Source: Cystobacter ferrugineus (GTDB taxonomy: Bacteria > Myxococcota > Myxococcia > Myxococcales > Myxococcaceae). From it: 64,000 nucleotides of DNA. The stretch covers positions 1 to 64,000 of the forward strand of contig NZ_MPIN01000003.1 in NCBI RefSeq assembly GCF_001887355.1, read 5' to 3'. Within the stretch, counting starts at the first letter, position 1, and each line of letters starts with the position of its first letter. The notes beneath the pieces are model-generated. The model made no database searches. It was not told the origin of the DNA and saw only the letters and a list, made by a program, of their open reading frames with translations. This document shows, one piece after another, positions 44,388-52,994 of the stretch. Position numbers and translations under genes: made by a program.

Positions 44388-45938
44388 CTATTGCGGCGGA
44401 TGAAAGCCGGTGTCCAGGCTGCCGTCTGGCAGAAGCTGAACAAGCTGGTGGAACGTCTTTCCGCCAGCCGAGTCAGGCGCGAAGCGATAGAGAAGCACGG
44501 TGCCGTTGGGCCTCACCGTGAGATTGAGAATGCTCGAGATCCCTTGCTCAGCGAACGCCGAACGGAAACGCTCGGCGACCGCCCTGTCGATCCGCCCGTT
44601 CGAGTCCAGGCGTGCCAGCACCTCTGGAGTCCGTCCGTCGAACGCGTTCGAGAGACCCACCCGGGCGACGATGAAGCCTCCGTCCGCAAGAGCGCTCAGG
44701 TGGTTGGCTTCGAAGGGAAGCGCCTCCCGCTGGAAGGTGTCGTCCAGGGTTCCGTCAGGGTTCAGACGCATCACCTCGGAACGAGCCTCACCCGTCACAA
44801 AAGCGGTGACGATCCTTCCGTCCGCCTGAACAGCCAGGGCTGTTGCCTGGCGCAACTCCTTCTCGCGCTGCATCCCCAAAAGCCGCTCATGAAAGACCTC
44901 GTCAGGCTGCCCTTCGGCGCTGATGGAGTAGACAGCCGGGAGGAGAGACTCCGCATATTCGGGATTGTCGGCGACGATGAAACGTCGCCCATTGGCACCG
45001 CTCGTGCTGGGAATGGAATCGGCCACATCCAGCCCTGGCATCTCCCTCCATGAGGACAGGTCTGGCAGCCCCTCGGGAGTGATCCGCAGGATGGGGCTCC
45101 CGGACTTGGAATCCGCCTCACGACGGAAGCCTCCATACATCAGCAGCCCGCCATCCGACTGGAGCTGGACCTCCGCGACCAGGCCCTCGACGTGCTGCTC
45201 GGCCGGGAGCTTGGGGATGGACACCCGGCGGAGTTCTTCTCCCTCCGGGCTGACGATCAGGGCCAGCTCGTCCTTGTCATTCGGAGAGCTGGAGATCGAC
45301 CCTGAGCCCAGGAGGATTTTTCCATCCGACTGAAGCCAGACGTGGCCTGGATGCGCGGGCGTGAGGCTCAAGCAGCGGTCCTGTCCCTTGAAGGTGGGAT
45401 CGATGCTCCCATCCGGCAGGAGCCGGGAGAGCTTCACGCCGTTCTTCCGCGTTCCTTCCTTGGAGATGAAGCCTTGGATGAGGATCCTGCCGTCGGGCTG
45501 GTACGTGACACCCAGGACTTCCGTGCTGAACCCATGCTGGTCGGCTTCCCACAGGGAAAGCTCGCAGGGCGAGGCGAACGCGAGCCCCGTCAGCTTGCCG
45601 TAAAGAGCATCCCCGGGCATGAACCACACGCCGAAGGACGCCACGCGCACCGTGACGTCCAGGAAGGGGACTCTTCGGGGCAGGGGCAGCACGGCCAGGA
45701 TGAGCAGGAGGACCCCAGGCACGAGCGAGCTGATGACCATCCTGCGTGCCTGGGACATGCGCATCAACCACACCGGCCAGGTGAGCGCGAAGTAGTAGAG
45801 CGTATAGGAAAACAGGCCCGTCACCAGCCAACCTCCACCGCCCGACCGGCCGGTGCTTTGGTTGGTGTGGCTCACCACGCCAATGGCCACGGGGATGGCG
45901 AGGACCAGCGGCCAGAACCACAGGAGACGTCTCATCAT
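44388..45938 (-). CDS. Membrane-anchored delta-60-repeat protein, 516 aa
   Basis: Residues 1-105 contain about three membrane helices (LLWFWPLVLAIPVAIGVV, GLFSYTLYYFALTWPVWL, SLVPGVLLLILAVLPL). The rest is made of repeats of ~55 residues with the delta-60 pattern (QPDGRILIQGF...RLLPDGSIDPTF; QADGRIVTAFV...RLNPDGTLDDTF; RPNGTVLLYRF...LLPDGSLDTGF), expected to form a beta-propeller. No enzyme motif. It probably presents a propeller outside the membrane; the partner is unknown. It is convergent with the sigma-factor gene and its start lies 9 bp from an IS91 remnant. Confidence 0.85.
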   Translation of the reverse strand: MMRRLLWFWPLVLAIPVAIGVVSHTNQSTGRSGGGGWLVTGLFSYTLYYFALTWPVWLMRMSQARRMVISSLVPGVLLLILAVLPLPRRVPFLDVTVRVASFGVWFMPGDALYGKLTGLAFASPCELSLWEADQHGFSTEVLGVTYQPDGRILIQGFISKEGTRKNGVKLSRLLPDGSIDPTFKGQDRCLSLTPAHPGHVWLQSDGKILLGSGSISSSPNDKDELALIVSPEGEELRRVSIPKLPAEQHVEGLVAEVQLQSDGGLLMYGGFRREADSKSGSPILRITPEGLPDLSSWREMPGLDVADSIPSTSGANGRRFIVADNPEYAESLLPAVYSISAEGQPDEVFHERLLGMQREKELRQATALAVQADGRIVTAFVTGEARSEVMRLNPDGTLDDTFQREALPFEANHLSALADGGFIVARVGLSNAFDGRTPEVLARLDSNGRIDRAVAERFRSAFAEQGISSILNLTVRPNGTVLLYRFAPDSAGGKTFHQLVQLLPDGSLDTGFHPPQ

Positions 45939-45946
45939 GCCCCCGA

Positions 45947-46080
45947 CTATAGCGGAGGGTCTCCACGCATAGGAGGGACAGGGGCAAACGTCTTCTTCAG
46001 GAGTTCCGCCCAGTCCACTCGCGGCGTCCTCTCCTTCAGCGGCTCCTTGCTGGCCGCTGCCTCAAGCGCCACGCTCGCCT
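45947..46080 (-). pseudogene. C-terminal remnant of an IS91-type transposase
   Basis: The 415-bp gap 45939-46353 has no intact gene. Its left part, minus strand, reads ...EPLKERTPRVDWAELLKKTFAPVPPM and ends at a stop at 45947. The segment PRVDWAELLKKTFA matches the tail of IS91/ISCR-type (Y2) transposases, where it precedes a CxxC motif that is missing here. The fragment has no start. The right part of the gap shows nothing I can name. A possible N-terminal counterpart lies at 54214-54321. Confidence 0.45.
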
Positions 46081-46353
46081 CCCCCTCCCGGCGAGTACCT
46101 CGTGTTCGCCAATTTCGCCAGGGATGACTCCCTTCGCGTCACCAGGTTCGGCGGAACCGAGATGCTCACTCCACGCCGAGTCTCGTTCGGGTTCAGCTCC
46201 CTCGTTTCAAATCCTTTGACACCTCTGGCTGGCGGGGTGCCGCCAAAGCATGCCAGGCCGACACGTAGACGCGAGCATGCGGGACGGGAACGGTGATAGA
46301 GAGGCTCCCTGGTGCCGCGCGCATCCCCGCGCGTGCATCTCTCGAGGAGACAC

Positions 46354-46809
46354 ATGGATTCACGTTCGTTCGCGCGTACATTCCTGGCGGTGGTGGGTGT
46401 TGCCCTGGCCTCATGTGGAGATCCGGCCTCGGAGCAGATTGCTCCCCTGGACTGCATCATGGATACTGGTACCTCTCAGATTCCCACGTTGATACCGGCG
46501 CCGGCGGGTTACTCCGTGAAGTACGAGGTCACCGGTAGCGGAGCGGGCACGATCACGAAAATCATCTACCGCGATGGTACTTCCACTCCGGTGGTCGTGG
46601 AGAATCCGGTCTTGCCCTGGACGGAGACCGTCATCCTCTATCCCGACATGGATGTGGGGATCGGGATGGAGGGCTCGGTGTCCAACGGGCGCTTCGAGAT
46701 GAAGTACAACGGTACGTTGAACTCCTCGTCAGGAGGGAGCATCGGCGCCAAGGTGTCGGGGAACAAGGTGTGTGAGCAGCAGCTCAGATCGAGCACGACC
46801 GTGGACTGA
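46354..46809 (+). CDS. Small lipoprotein, 151 aa
   Basis: The signal peptide (ARTFLAVVGVALASC) ends in a lipobox with Cys at about residue 22. The mature part is a beta-rich domain, YSVKYEVTGSGAGTITKIIYRDG...YPDMDVGIGMEGSVSNGRFEMKYNG. This pattern resembles the MmpS-like/immunoglobulin-type domains of small secreted proteins. Function unknown. The ATG at 46354 follows GAGGAGA; an upstream in-frame ATG lacks such a site. Neighbours are unrelated. Confidence 0.8.
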   Translation: MDSRSFARTFLAVVGVALASCGDPASEQIAPLDCIMDTGTSQIPTLIPAPAGYSVKYEVTGSGAGTITKIIYRDGTSTPVVVENPVLPWTETVILYPDMDVGIGMEGSVSNGRFEMKYNGTLNSSSGGSIGAKVSGNKVCEQQLRSSTTVD

Positions 46810-46887
46810 CTCGACCCGCCGTTGTGCTCCGTGCAGATTTTCGGCTTGTGATGGGACAAAGCATGATGTCCCATCAGGAGGAGCAGC

Positions 46888-48966
46888 ATGCCGCCCAGTT
46901 CATCGCGTTTGGTCTGTCGCCTGCTCTGCGCGGCGGCGGCCGTCTGCCTGACCGCCGCTTCGCCATCGGCGGCCGACGGCGCCTATGACCTCGTCATCCT
47001 CGGCTCCGTCCGCGGCGAAATGGTCGTGGCGAGCGACGCCAAGAGCCGACGGGTGAGTTTTCGCTACGACGACCGCGGACGCGGACACGATATGCGAACC
47101 GAACTGCGGGTTGATGCGGCGCGCCTGCCGACCGCCTATGCCGCGAGCGGCCTCAACTATCTCAAGGCGCCGATCGCCGAGACGTTCGAACACACCGATC
47201 AGGGCGGCCGCTGGACGAGCGCCGCCGACCAGGGCCAAAGCCCGGACAGGGGCTTCTACCTGCCCCATGAGGCCAGCCTCGACGCAAATACGACCCTGGC
47301 CCAGGCGCTTTTGCGCGCGCCGGAGCGCGAACTTGCCATTCTCCCGCGGGGGCGAGCCCGCATCGAGGAAGTGATGCGAACGCGCCTCAGCGGAGACGAA
47401 GCGGCTATTTTGTACTTCATCCACGGCCTGTCCTTCGGTCCCGCGCCGCTTTGGCTCGATGAGGCGGGCGATCTGATCTTGGAGGGCAACGGCTGGGCGT
47501 CGGCTCGCCGCAAGGGATTGGGCGCGCAGGCCGAAAAGCTCATCGAGCTGCAGCAAGAGGCGCTCACGCAGCGCGAGCGTCGAGATGCGCTACGCCTGGC
47601 GCAAAAGCCCTCGGGCCCCGTCGTCTTCCACGACGTCGCGCTCTACGACGCGACCAGGCGCAAGCTCGTCAAGGCCAGGAGCGTGATCGTCGACGGTCAG
47701 CGCATCCAATGGGTCGGCCCCGCGCGGCGCGCCAAGATCGCTCCGAACGCCCAGGTCATCAAGGGTCGCGGACGAGTGTTGCTGCCGGGTCTCTTCGACA
47801 TGCACACCCACCTGGCCGACAATATTGGCGGCCTGCTGGCGATCGCATCGGGCGTGACCAGTGCGCGTGATCTGGCCAATCAGATCGACCCGCTGATCAA
47901 GAGGGCCGCGGCCTGGGACGCCGGCGAGCTGATCGGGCCGCGGGTCTTTCGCTCGGCGATGATCGATGCGCGCCATCCGCTGGCCGGCCCCACCGAGCTC
48001 TTGGTGGCCACGCCTGATGAGGCTCGGTCGGCTGTCGAGCGGGCGGCAGCGGCGGGCTTCCCGGCGGTCAAACTCTACAGCTCGCTTACGCCCGAACAGG
48101 TCCGGGTCATCATCTCCGAGGCCAAGCAGCGGGGCTTGCGCGTTGGCGGCCACGTGCCGGCCGGCATGACCATGACGCAGGCCATCGAGGCCGGATTTGA
48201 TGAGGTCAACCACGCCAATTTCTGGATGCTGGGCTTCATGGGCCAGGAAGTGGTCGACAAGACCAATTCTCCGGTTCGTCTGACCGCCCTGGGCGAGCGC
48301 GGCCGCGACATCGATCTTGGTTCGAAGCCGGTGACGGAGCTGGTGGCGCTGGTCCGCGACCGAAAGATCGTCCTCGATCCCACTTTGAGCGTGTTCGAAG
48401 ACACCCTCGCCGCCAGGCGCGGCGAGCCGGCCCCCAGCATCGCCGCCGTCGCCGACCGGATGCCGGCCACGGTGGTGCGGTCGATGTCGGGCGGCGGCAC
48501 GGCGGAGACGGAGGCGCAGCTCGAACGCAACCGCCAGTCGCTCGAGCGGCTGGGCCAGATGTTCATGCTGATGCATCGCGCCGGCGTGACCATGGTGCCC
48601 GGCACCGACGGCATCCCGGGCCTCGCCCTCGTGCGCGAACTCGAAACCTATGTGGAGGCGGGTCTTGCGCCCACGGACGCCCTCTACATGGCCACGCTGG
48701 GCGCGGCGCGCGTGGCTGGCGCGCAAGATCGTCTCGGTTCGATCGCGGCCGGAAAGCTGGCCGATCTGGTGCTGGTGGAGGGCGATCCAACCCAGCAGAT
48801 CGCATCGCTGCGCAACACCCAGGTGGTGATGAAGGACGGCGTGCTATTCGATCCCGACGCCCTCTTCGCCGCCGCTGGCATGCGGCCCAGGCCCCGACCC
48901 AATAAGAGTGAGGGAGCCGACCGGGTTCCACCTGGCCGTAGACCCACTCCTCCAGAGCCTCCCTGA
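46888..48966 (+). CDS. Secreted imidazolonepropionase-like amidohydrolase, 692 aa
   Basis: A signal peptide (LLCAAAAVCLTAASPSAADG) leads a ~220-residue domain of unknown fold. A metal-dependent amidohydrolase barrel follows. It has DMHTHLAD with two metal His, VKLYSSLT around the bridging Lys, the GGHVPAG and NHANF His, and the catalytic Asp in PGTDGIPG. It ends with the LGSIAAGKLADLVLVEGDP segment typical of the superfamily. Substrates of relatives are peptides and cyclic amides; the one here is unknown. GAA and CGATCG are much commoner than in neighbouring genes, which almost always use GAG, so transfer from another proteobacterial group is likely. Confidence 0.88.
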   Translation: MPPSSSRLVCRLLCAAAAVCLTAASPSAADGAYDLVILGSVRGEMVVASDAKSRRVSFRYDDRGRGHDMRTELRVDAARLPTAYAASGLNYLKAPIAETFEHTDQGGRWTSAADQGQSPDRGFYLPHEASLDANTTLAQALLRAPERELAILPRGRARIEEVMRTRLSGDEAAILYFIHGLSFGPAPLWLDEAGDLILEGNGWASARRKGLGAQAEKLIELQQEALTQRERRDALRLAQKPSGPVVFHDVALYDATRRKLVKARSVIVDGQRIQWVGPARRAKIAPNAQVIKGRGRVLLPGLFDMHTHLADNIGGLLAIASGVTSARDLANQIDPLIKRAAAWDAGELIGPRVFRSAMIDARHPLAGPTELLVATPDEARSAVERAAAAGFPAVKLYSSLTPEQVRVIISEAKQRGLRVGGHVPAGMTMTQAIEAGFDEVNHANFWMLGFMGQEVVDKTNSPVRLTALGERGRDIDLGSKPVTELVALVRDRKIVLDPTLSVFEDTLAARRGEPAPSIAAVADRMPATVVRSMSGGGTAETEAQLERNRQSLERLGQMFMLMHRAGVTMVPGTDGIPGLALVRELETYVEAGLAPTDALYMATLGAARVAGAQDRLGSIAAGKLADLVLVEGDPTQQIASLRNTQVVMKDGVLFDPDALFAAAGMRPRPRPNKSEGADRVPPGRRPTPPEPP

Positions 48967-49050
48967 AAGCCATTCCTCGGGCGCCCGTGCAACGGCGGCG
49001 CGGCACGGGGTAGGCTCGGGACTTTCTCTCGTCGCCAGGAGCCGCCACGC

Positions 49051-50712
49051 ATGAGCCGGAGCCTCTTCGCCGTTGCCATCTTCACCCTGGCCACCGCGGG
49101 CTGCCAGGACGCGCCCGAGCCGAACATCGACAACCTGGCGGACGCCGGCACCGGCCCGTCGGATGGGGGAACGAGCACCAGCGCCTGTGAGGCATTCGGC
49201 CGGTTCGGCCCTCCGACGAAGACCTTCACCCTGCCCGGACCGGGTACGAGCGGAGAACTCTACGTTCCAGACGTGCAGACGCGCTTCAAGGAGGTGGACT
49301 GGAGCACGCTGGACCGGCTCTACATCCCCGCGGGCACGTACAAGCTCATCAACCTGGGCAACCTGCCACGGCGTAGCGCGGACCGGCCGCTGGTCATCAC
49401 CAACACGGGGGGGCAGGTCGTCATCCGTCCTCCCGCGGGCAGCACGCAGGGCTACATCTGGAGCATGAGCGGCGGCGCGAACTGGGTGCTCACGGGCCGG
49501 TATGACCCGGTCTCGGGGACCGGCCACGCGGACTTTCCGGGTCACCGGTGCGGAGCCTACGCCACGTCCCGGGCCCGCTACGGCTTCCTGAGCGACGACA
49601 TGTTCCTGAGCGATGGGCACATGGGCCTGGGCATCGGGGGAGCACACCAGTTCGAGGTGGAGTTCGTGGAGATCACCCGCGCTGGCTTCGCGGGGCTGCG
49701 CATCAACCAGGCGAAGAGCGGCGACACCGTGCCACCGCTGGATGGCCTCCGGCTGCATGATCTCTACATCCACGACACCGCGAGCGAGGCCCTCTATCTC
49801 GGCTCGACCCAGGGTGCGCCCACGCCCCTGGTGTCGGGTCTGAAGCTCTACAACAACCGGTTCGTGCGAACCGGAACGGAGGCCTTGCAATCGCAGAACC
49901 TCGGGGAAGGCACGGAGGTGCACCACAACGTCTTCGCCTTCGGCGCGTTGGACTGGCGCGCCGCCTTCCAGACCTACCAGGACAACAACTCCCAGGCCCA
50001 GGTGCGGGGTGGCCGCATCCACTTCCACCACAATGTCTTCCTCGGTGGGGCCGCCGCGCTGTTGAACTTCTTCGCGGGCGCGGAGACGGGGGACGCGCCG
50101 CTGGACGTGCGCTTCACGGACAATTACTTCGCGGACACACTGAACCTGGGCATCTACATGGGGGGAACGTCGGGCGCCGGCTCGAGCTATCTCTGGGAGC
50201 GCAATGTGTTCCGCGGGCTCGATTTCGGCTACACAGCCGTCTATCCCTCCTCGACGGATCCGGGCGTGGTCTTCCGCCTGGCCTCGGCCATCACGTCGCC
50301 CACGGCGCTGAAGGACAACAGGTGGGAGGGCAACCGCAAGCTCGTCTCGGGAATCACCGGGGGAAGCGGGAGCGCGGGCAACGTGACGGCAACGGGCAAT
50401 GTGAATGGCCCCGTGGCCGCCCTGCGTTTCATCGCCACCGGCCTGCCCGAGGGGACGCCCACCCGGGGGCTCGAGATGTGGACGGCTCGTGCCACCCTGG
50501 CCACGGGCTCACCCGAGGTCACGTATCCGGCGGGCGCGTTGGTGATGCACGACGCGGAGCTGTACCGGGCGCGCTCCACCCATACCAACAAGGTCCCCCC
50601 GGAGAATCCGACGATCTGGGAGCACCTGCCCCTGCCGGTGGATGACCTGCGCACGGCGCCCGGTACCGAGTGGGCGGAGCAAGGCGTGGGCCTCCTGGTG
50701 CCGGCCCCGTAG
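49051..50712 (+). CDS. Right-handed beta-helix lipoprotein with a carbohydrate-binding-like end
   Basis: A short signal peptide with a TAGC lipobox (Cys near residue 18) is followed by a Gly/Ser/Asp linker. A long region of parallel beta-helix coils comes next (LVITNTGGQVVIRPP, FEVEFVEITRAGFAGLRI, LKLYNNRFVRTGTEAL, THFHHNVFLGG-type turns). These are the PbH1 repeats found in polysaccharide lyases and hydrolases. The C-terminal ~45 residues look like a chitin-binding (ChtBD3/CBM5-12) module: YPAGALVMHDAELYRARSTHT and PTIWEHL. A surface enzyme or adhesin for polysaccharides is likely; no catalytic residues can be assigned. It is convergent with the 5'-nucleotidase gene. Confidence 0.82.
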   Translation: MSRSLFAVAIFTLATAGCQDAPEPNIDNLADAGTGPSDGGTSTSACEAFGRFGPPTKTFTLPGPGTSGELYVPDVQTRFKEVDWSTLDRLYIPAGTYKLINLGNLPRRSADRPLVITNTGGQVVIRPPAGSTQGYIWSMSGGANWVLTGRYDPVSGTGHADFPGHRCGAYATSRARYGFLSDDMFLSDGHMGLGIGGAHQFEVEFVEITRAGFAGLRINQAKSGDTVPPLDGLRLHDLYIHDTASEALYLGSTQGAPTPLVSGLKLYNNRFVRTGTEALQSQNLGEGTEVHHNVFAFGALDWRAAFQTYQDNNSQAQVRGGRIHFHHNVFLGGAAALLNFFAGAETGDAPLDVRFTDNYFADTLNLGIYMGGTSGAGSSYLWERNVFRGLDFGYTAVYPSSTDPGVVFRLASAITSPTALKDNRWEGNRKLVSGITGGSGSAGNVTATGNVNGPVAALRFIATGLPEGTPTRGLEMWTARATLATGSPEVTYPAGALVMHDAELYRARSTHTNKVPPENPTIWEHLPLPVDDLRTAPGTEWAEQGVGLLVPAP

Positions 50713-50748
50713 CGCATCCGCTGTCTGACGGCCTCCGGCTGATGGCAC

Positions 50749-52236
50749 TCAGGGCCTGTCCGCGCTCAACGCTCCGGCGAGCAGCGATTGCGAGTCCCAC
50801 GCGGTGCGCTGGGGCGAGGCCGCCCGGGCCCAGGCCTCCTTATAGTCCGGCGCCACGAACGCCTGGAAATCCGTCGTCGCCACGCGGTAGGTGCGCTCGG
50901 GCAGCACGGGCTCGAAGCCCGACCCGGGCGTCGCGGGATTCACGAGCACCCGCAGGTCCTCCACCCGGCCCTGGCGCACCGTGTAGCGCACCCCACTGGA
51001 CTGACTGTAGGAGTCCGAGCCCCGCTTCGACTCGCTCAACTCCACCCACGCCTGGAGCTGCGCCCCCGTCATCCTCGCCGTCACCAGCGTGTTGCGATAC
51101 GGGAAGGCCGCGAAGAAGGTTTCCGCCGCCACCGGCCCCTCGGGCAGTCCCGCCCGGAAGGTCGAGGCGGTCGCGAAGAAGGCATGGGCCCCCACCGTCC
51201 GGCGCCACACCTCGGTGGCCCAGACACCCACCTCGGACGGGCCCGTGGTGACGCCGTCGTCTCGCAGCGGCGTCCTCCGCCGGCCCATCTCCACGAAGAG
51301 CTCCGGGCGCTCCGCCACGAGCGCCGCTTGCAGCCGCGCCACCTCCGCCGCCGTCCGCGGGTCCTCGGGCTTCGAGGCATCCATCTTCACGAGGCCCCCC
51401 TCCACCCCCACGAGCCGCCCGGCCTGGAAGCGCAAGCGCACCTCGGACAGGTAGGTGAGGTACTGGTAGGGCGACACGAGGTACGTGTCCGTCCCGGGCA
51501 ACCGCCGCAGCCCTTCCTTCTCGTGCGAGTGCGAGCCGAGGATGAGATCGATTCCCGGCACCGCCCGCGCCAGTGCCATGTCGGCCTCGCGCTGCTGGTG
51601 GCCGATGAGGACCACGGCGGCCACGCGCTCGCGGTTGCGCAGGGTGTCCACCACACCGCGCGCCGTGGCCGTCGCATCCGTCCACCGCGTTCCGACGGGC
51701 AGGTGCTCGGGCGTCACCAGCCGCTGCATGTCCGGCCCCGCCACGGCGAAGAGCCCCACGCGCACGCCCGCCACGTCACGCACCACGTAGGGACGGCCGT
51801 CCACCTGGAAGTAAGGAAGGCCGTTCGCGCCGAGCAGGTTGGCGCTGAGCACCGGGTAGGTGATGGAGGCCCGGCAGCGAGCGAATGCCTCGGCGCCGTA
51901 GTCCAGGTCGTGGTTGCCGAGTGCCATGACGTCCACCACCCCGTTGAACCACGACCACTCCACGCACCCGTACATGTCGCTCCACACGGGCACCCCCTGG
52001 TTCATCATGTCGCCCCCGGACACCACCAGTGTGTCCGGCCTGGCCTTGGCCGCGCGCAGGTAGGCCATTGCCCGGGCCACACCGCCCTGCCCAGGCTCGC
52101 CCTCGGAGAACATGGGCAGCGCGTGCGAGTGGTAGTCCGCCATCCCCACCAGCGTCACCGTGCGCGTCGTCTGACAGGCGCTCAGCCACAGCAGGCTCGT
52201 GAGGACGAGGAGATTTTTCGAACGTGAAAGGAGCAT
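50749..52236 (-). CDS. UshA-like 5'-nucleotidase/2',3'-cyclic phosphodiesterase lipoprotein
   Basis: The 495-aa protein has a signal peptide with an LSAC lipobox. It carries the metallophosphatase domain of the 5'-nucleotidase family (ADYHSHALP in place of NDxHG, VSGGDMMNQG, LGNHDLDYG, LIGHQQRE, LGSHSHEK) and the C-terminal nucleotide-binding domain (TFRAGLPEG, FPYRNTLVTARMTGAQLQAWVE). It should release phosphate from nucleotides outside the inner membrane. The ATG at 52236 is chosen over a GTG at 52263 because GGAGGAAG lies between them. I found no proper Pho box upstream. Confidence 0.9.
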   Translation of the reverse strand: MLLSRSKNLLVLTSLLWLSACQTTRTVTLVGMADYHSHALPMFSEGEPGQGGVARAMAYLRAAKARPDTLVVSGGDMMNQGVPVWSDMYGCVEWSWFNGVVDVMALGNHDLDYGAEAFARCRASITYPVLSANLLGANGLPYFQVDGRPYVVRDVAGVRVGLFAVAGPDMQRLVTPEHLPVGTRWTDATATARGVVDTLRNRERVAAVVLIGHQQREADMALARAVPGIDLILGSHSHEKEGLRRLPGTDTYLVSPYQYLTYLSEVRLRFQAGRLVGVEGGLVKMDASKPEDPRTAAEVARLQAALVAERPELFVEMGRRRTPLRDDGVTTGPSEVGVWATEVWRRTVGAHAFFATASTFRAGLPEGPVAAETFFAAFPYRNTLVTARMTGAQLQAWVELSESKRGSDSYSQSSGVRYTVRQGRVEDLRVLVNPATPGSGFEPVLPERTYRVATTDFQAFVAPDYKEAWARAASPQRTAWDSQSLLAGALSADRP

Positions 52237-52279
52237 GGGGTTTCTTCTTCCTCCAAGCCTCACGCCGTCAAGCTGTTCG

Positions 52280-52969
52280 TCACCGGTAGAGCGTCACTCC
52301 CTCCCCTTGGGTGGAAGCGGTCCTGGATGGATCGAAGGAGTAGTCACGGGGAGAGAGGAGGGAGGTCCGCTCGAGAACAACAGCTCTATCTTCCTCGATG
52401 TTGATGCCCGCGACGCCCAGGCGCGCGACGGAGGTCACTTCCTCCGGCGTGTTGCCGAAGCCGCGCTCCATGTCGAGGGTCAGGGGCACATCGATGGCGC
52501 GGGTGATGGCGCTGGCGGTTTGCAGCAGGCGCTCGAGCGGCAGGGCATGGCCGTCCTTGTAGCCCCAGGCCCAGGCGACCCCGGCGCTGGTGGTGGCGAC
52601 GGCCTTGCCGCCCAGGCTCTCGACGAGGCGCGCGCTCCCGGCGTCCCAGGCGTTGGCCAGGAGCAGGAGTCCCCACCAGCCGCTCCCCAGCCACACCTCG
52701 CCAGGGCACACGCTACCGCCAGGCTCCCACGCGAGGCGTGACGCCAGGGAGCGCCAGATTCCGCCTTGGAATCGTGACTTCCGGCACATGTGCTCATGGA
52801 GGACAGACATGTAGACTGGAGGAGGCTCGATGTGCGGCTTTTGAATGACATATCCAGAAACCGCGGCGTCTCTCCAACGTCGGGTCTTTTGATTTCCTCT
52901 CTTTATTTTGGTGAAGGATTGGTCTACCAGATGGAGGGCCGTCCCTCCATCGCGAAGGTGAACGGCCAC
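52280..52969 (-). pseudogene. Truncated isocitrate lyase/PEP-mutase-family gene
   Basis: Only the centre (about 52370-52680) is recognisable: LLLLANAWDAGSARLVESLG, ATTSAGVAWAWGYKDG, LDMERGFGNTPEEV and GVAGINIEED. This is the PEP-mutase/isocitrate-lyase superfamily pattern. Normal members have 250-280 residues with a further ~120 after GINIED; here the frame ends after ~40 unrelated residues. The N-terminal 100 codons show no homology either. A loop before GVAGIN is also about five residues short. It is therefore a decayed gene, probably not functional. Confidence 0.7.
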
Positions 52970-52994
52970 ATCCCCTTTGACCGGGAGTCATGCA

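Noticed and set aside
46185-46225. GTTTCAAATCC, resembling a tRNA T-loop
   Set aside because: Flanking bases do not form a T-stem, and no acceptor or anticodon stem can be drawn around it.
46081-46353. Short plus-strand frame starting near 46102 (FANFARDDSLRVTRFGG)
   Set aside because: No ribosome site, no family, and composition differs from real genes; it lies in the debris beside the transposase remnant.
52264-52298. CGTCA repeats upstream of the UshA-like 5'-nucleotidase, as a possible Pho box
   Set aside because: Steps are 12 and 14-15 bp rather than 11, and the orientation is opposite to the gene.
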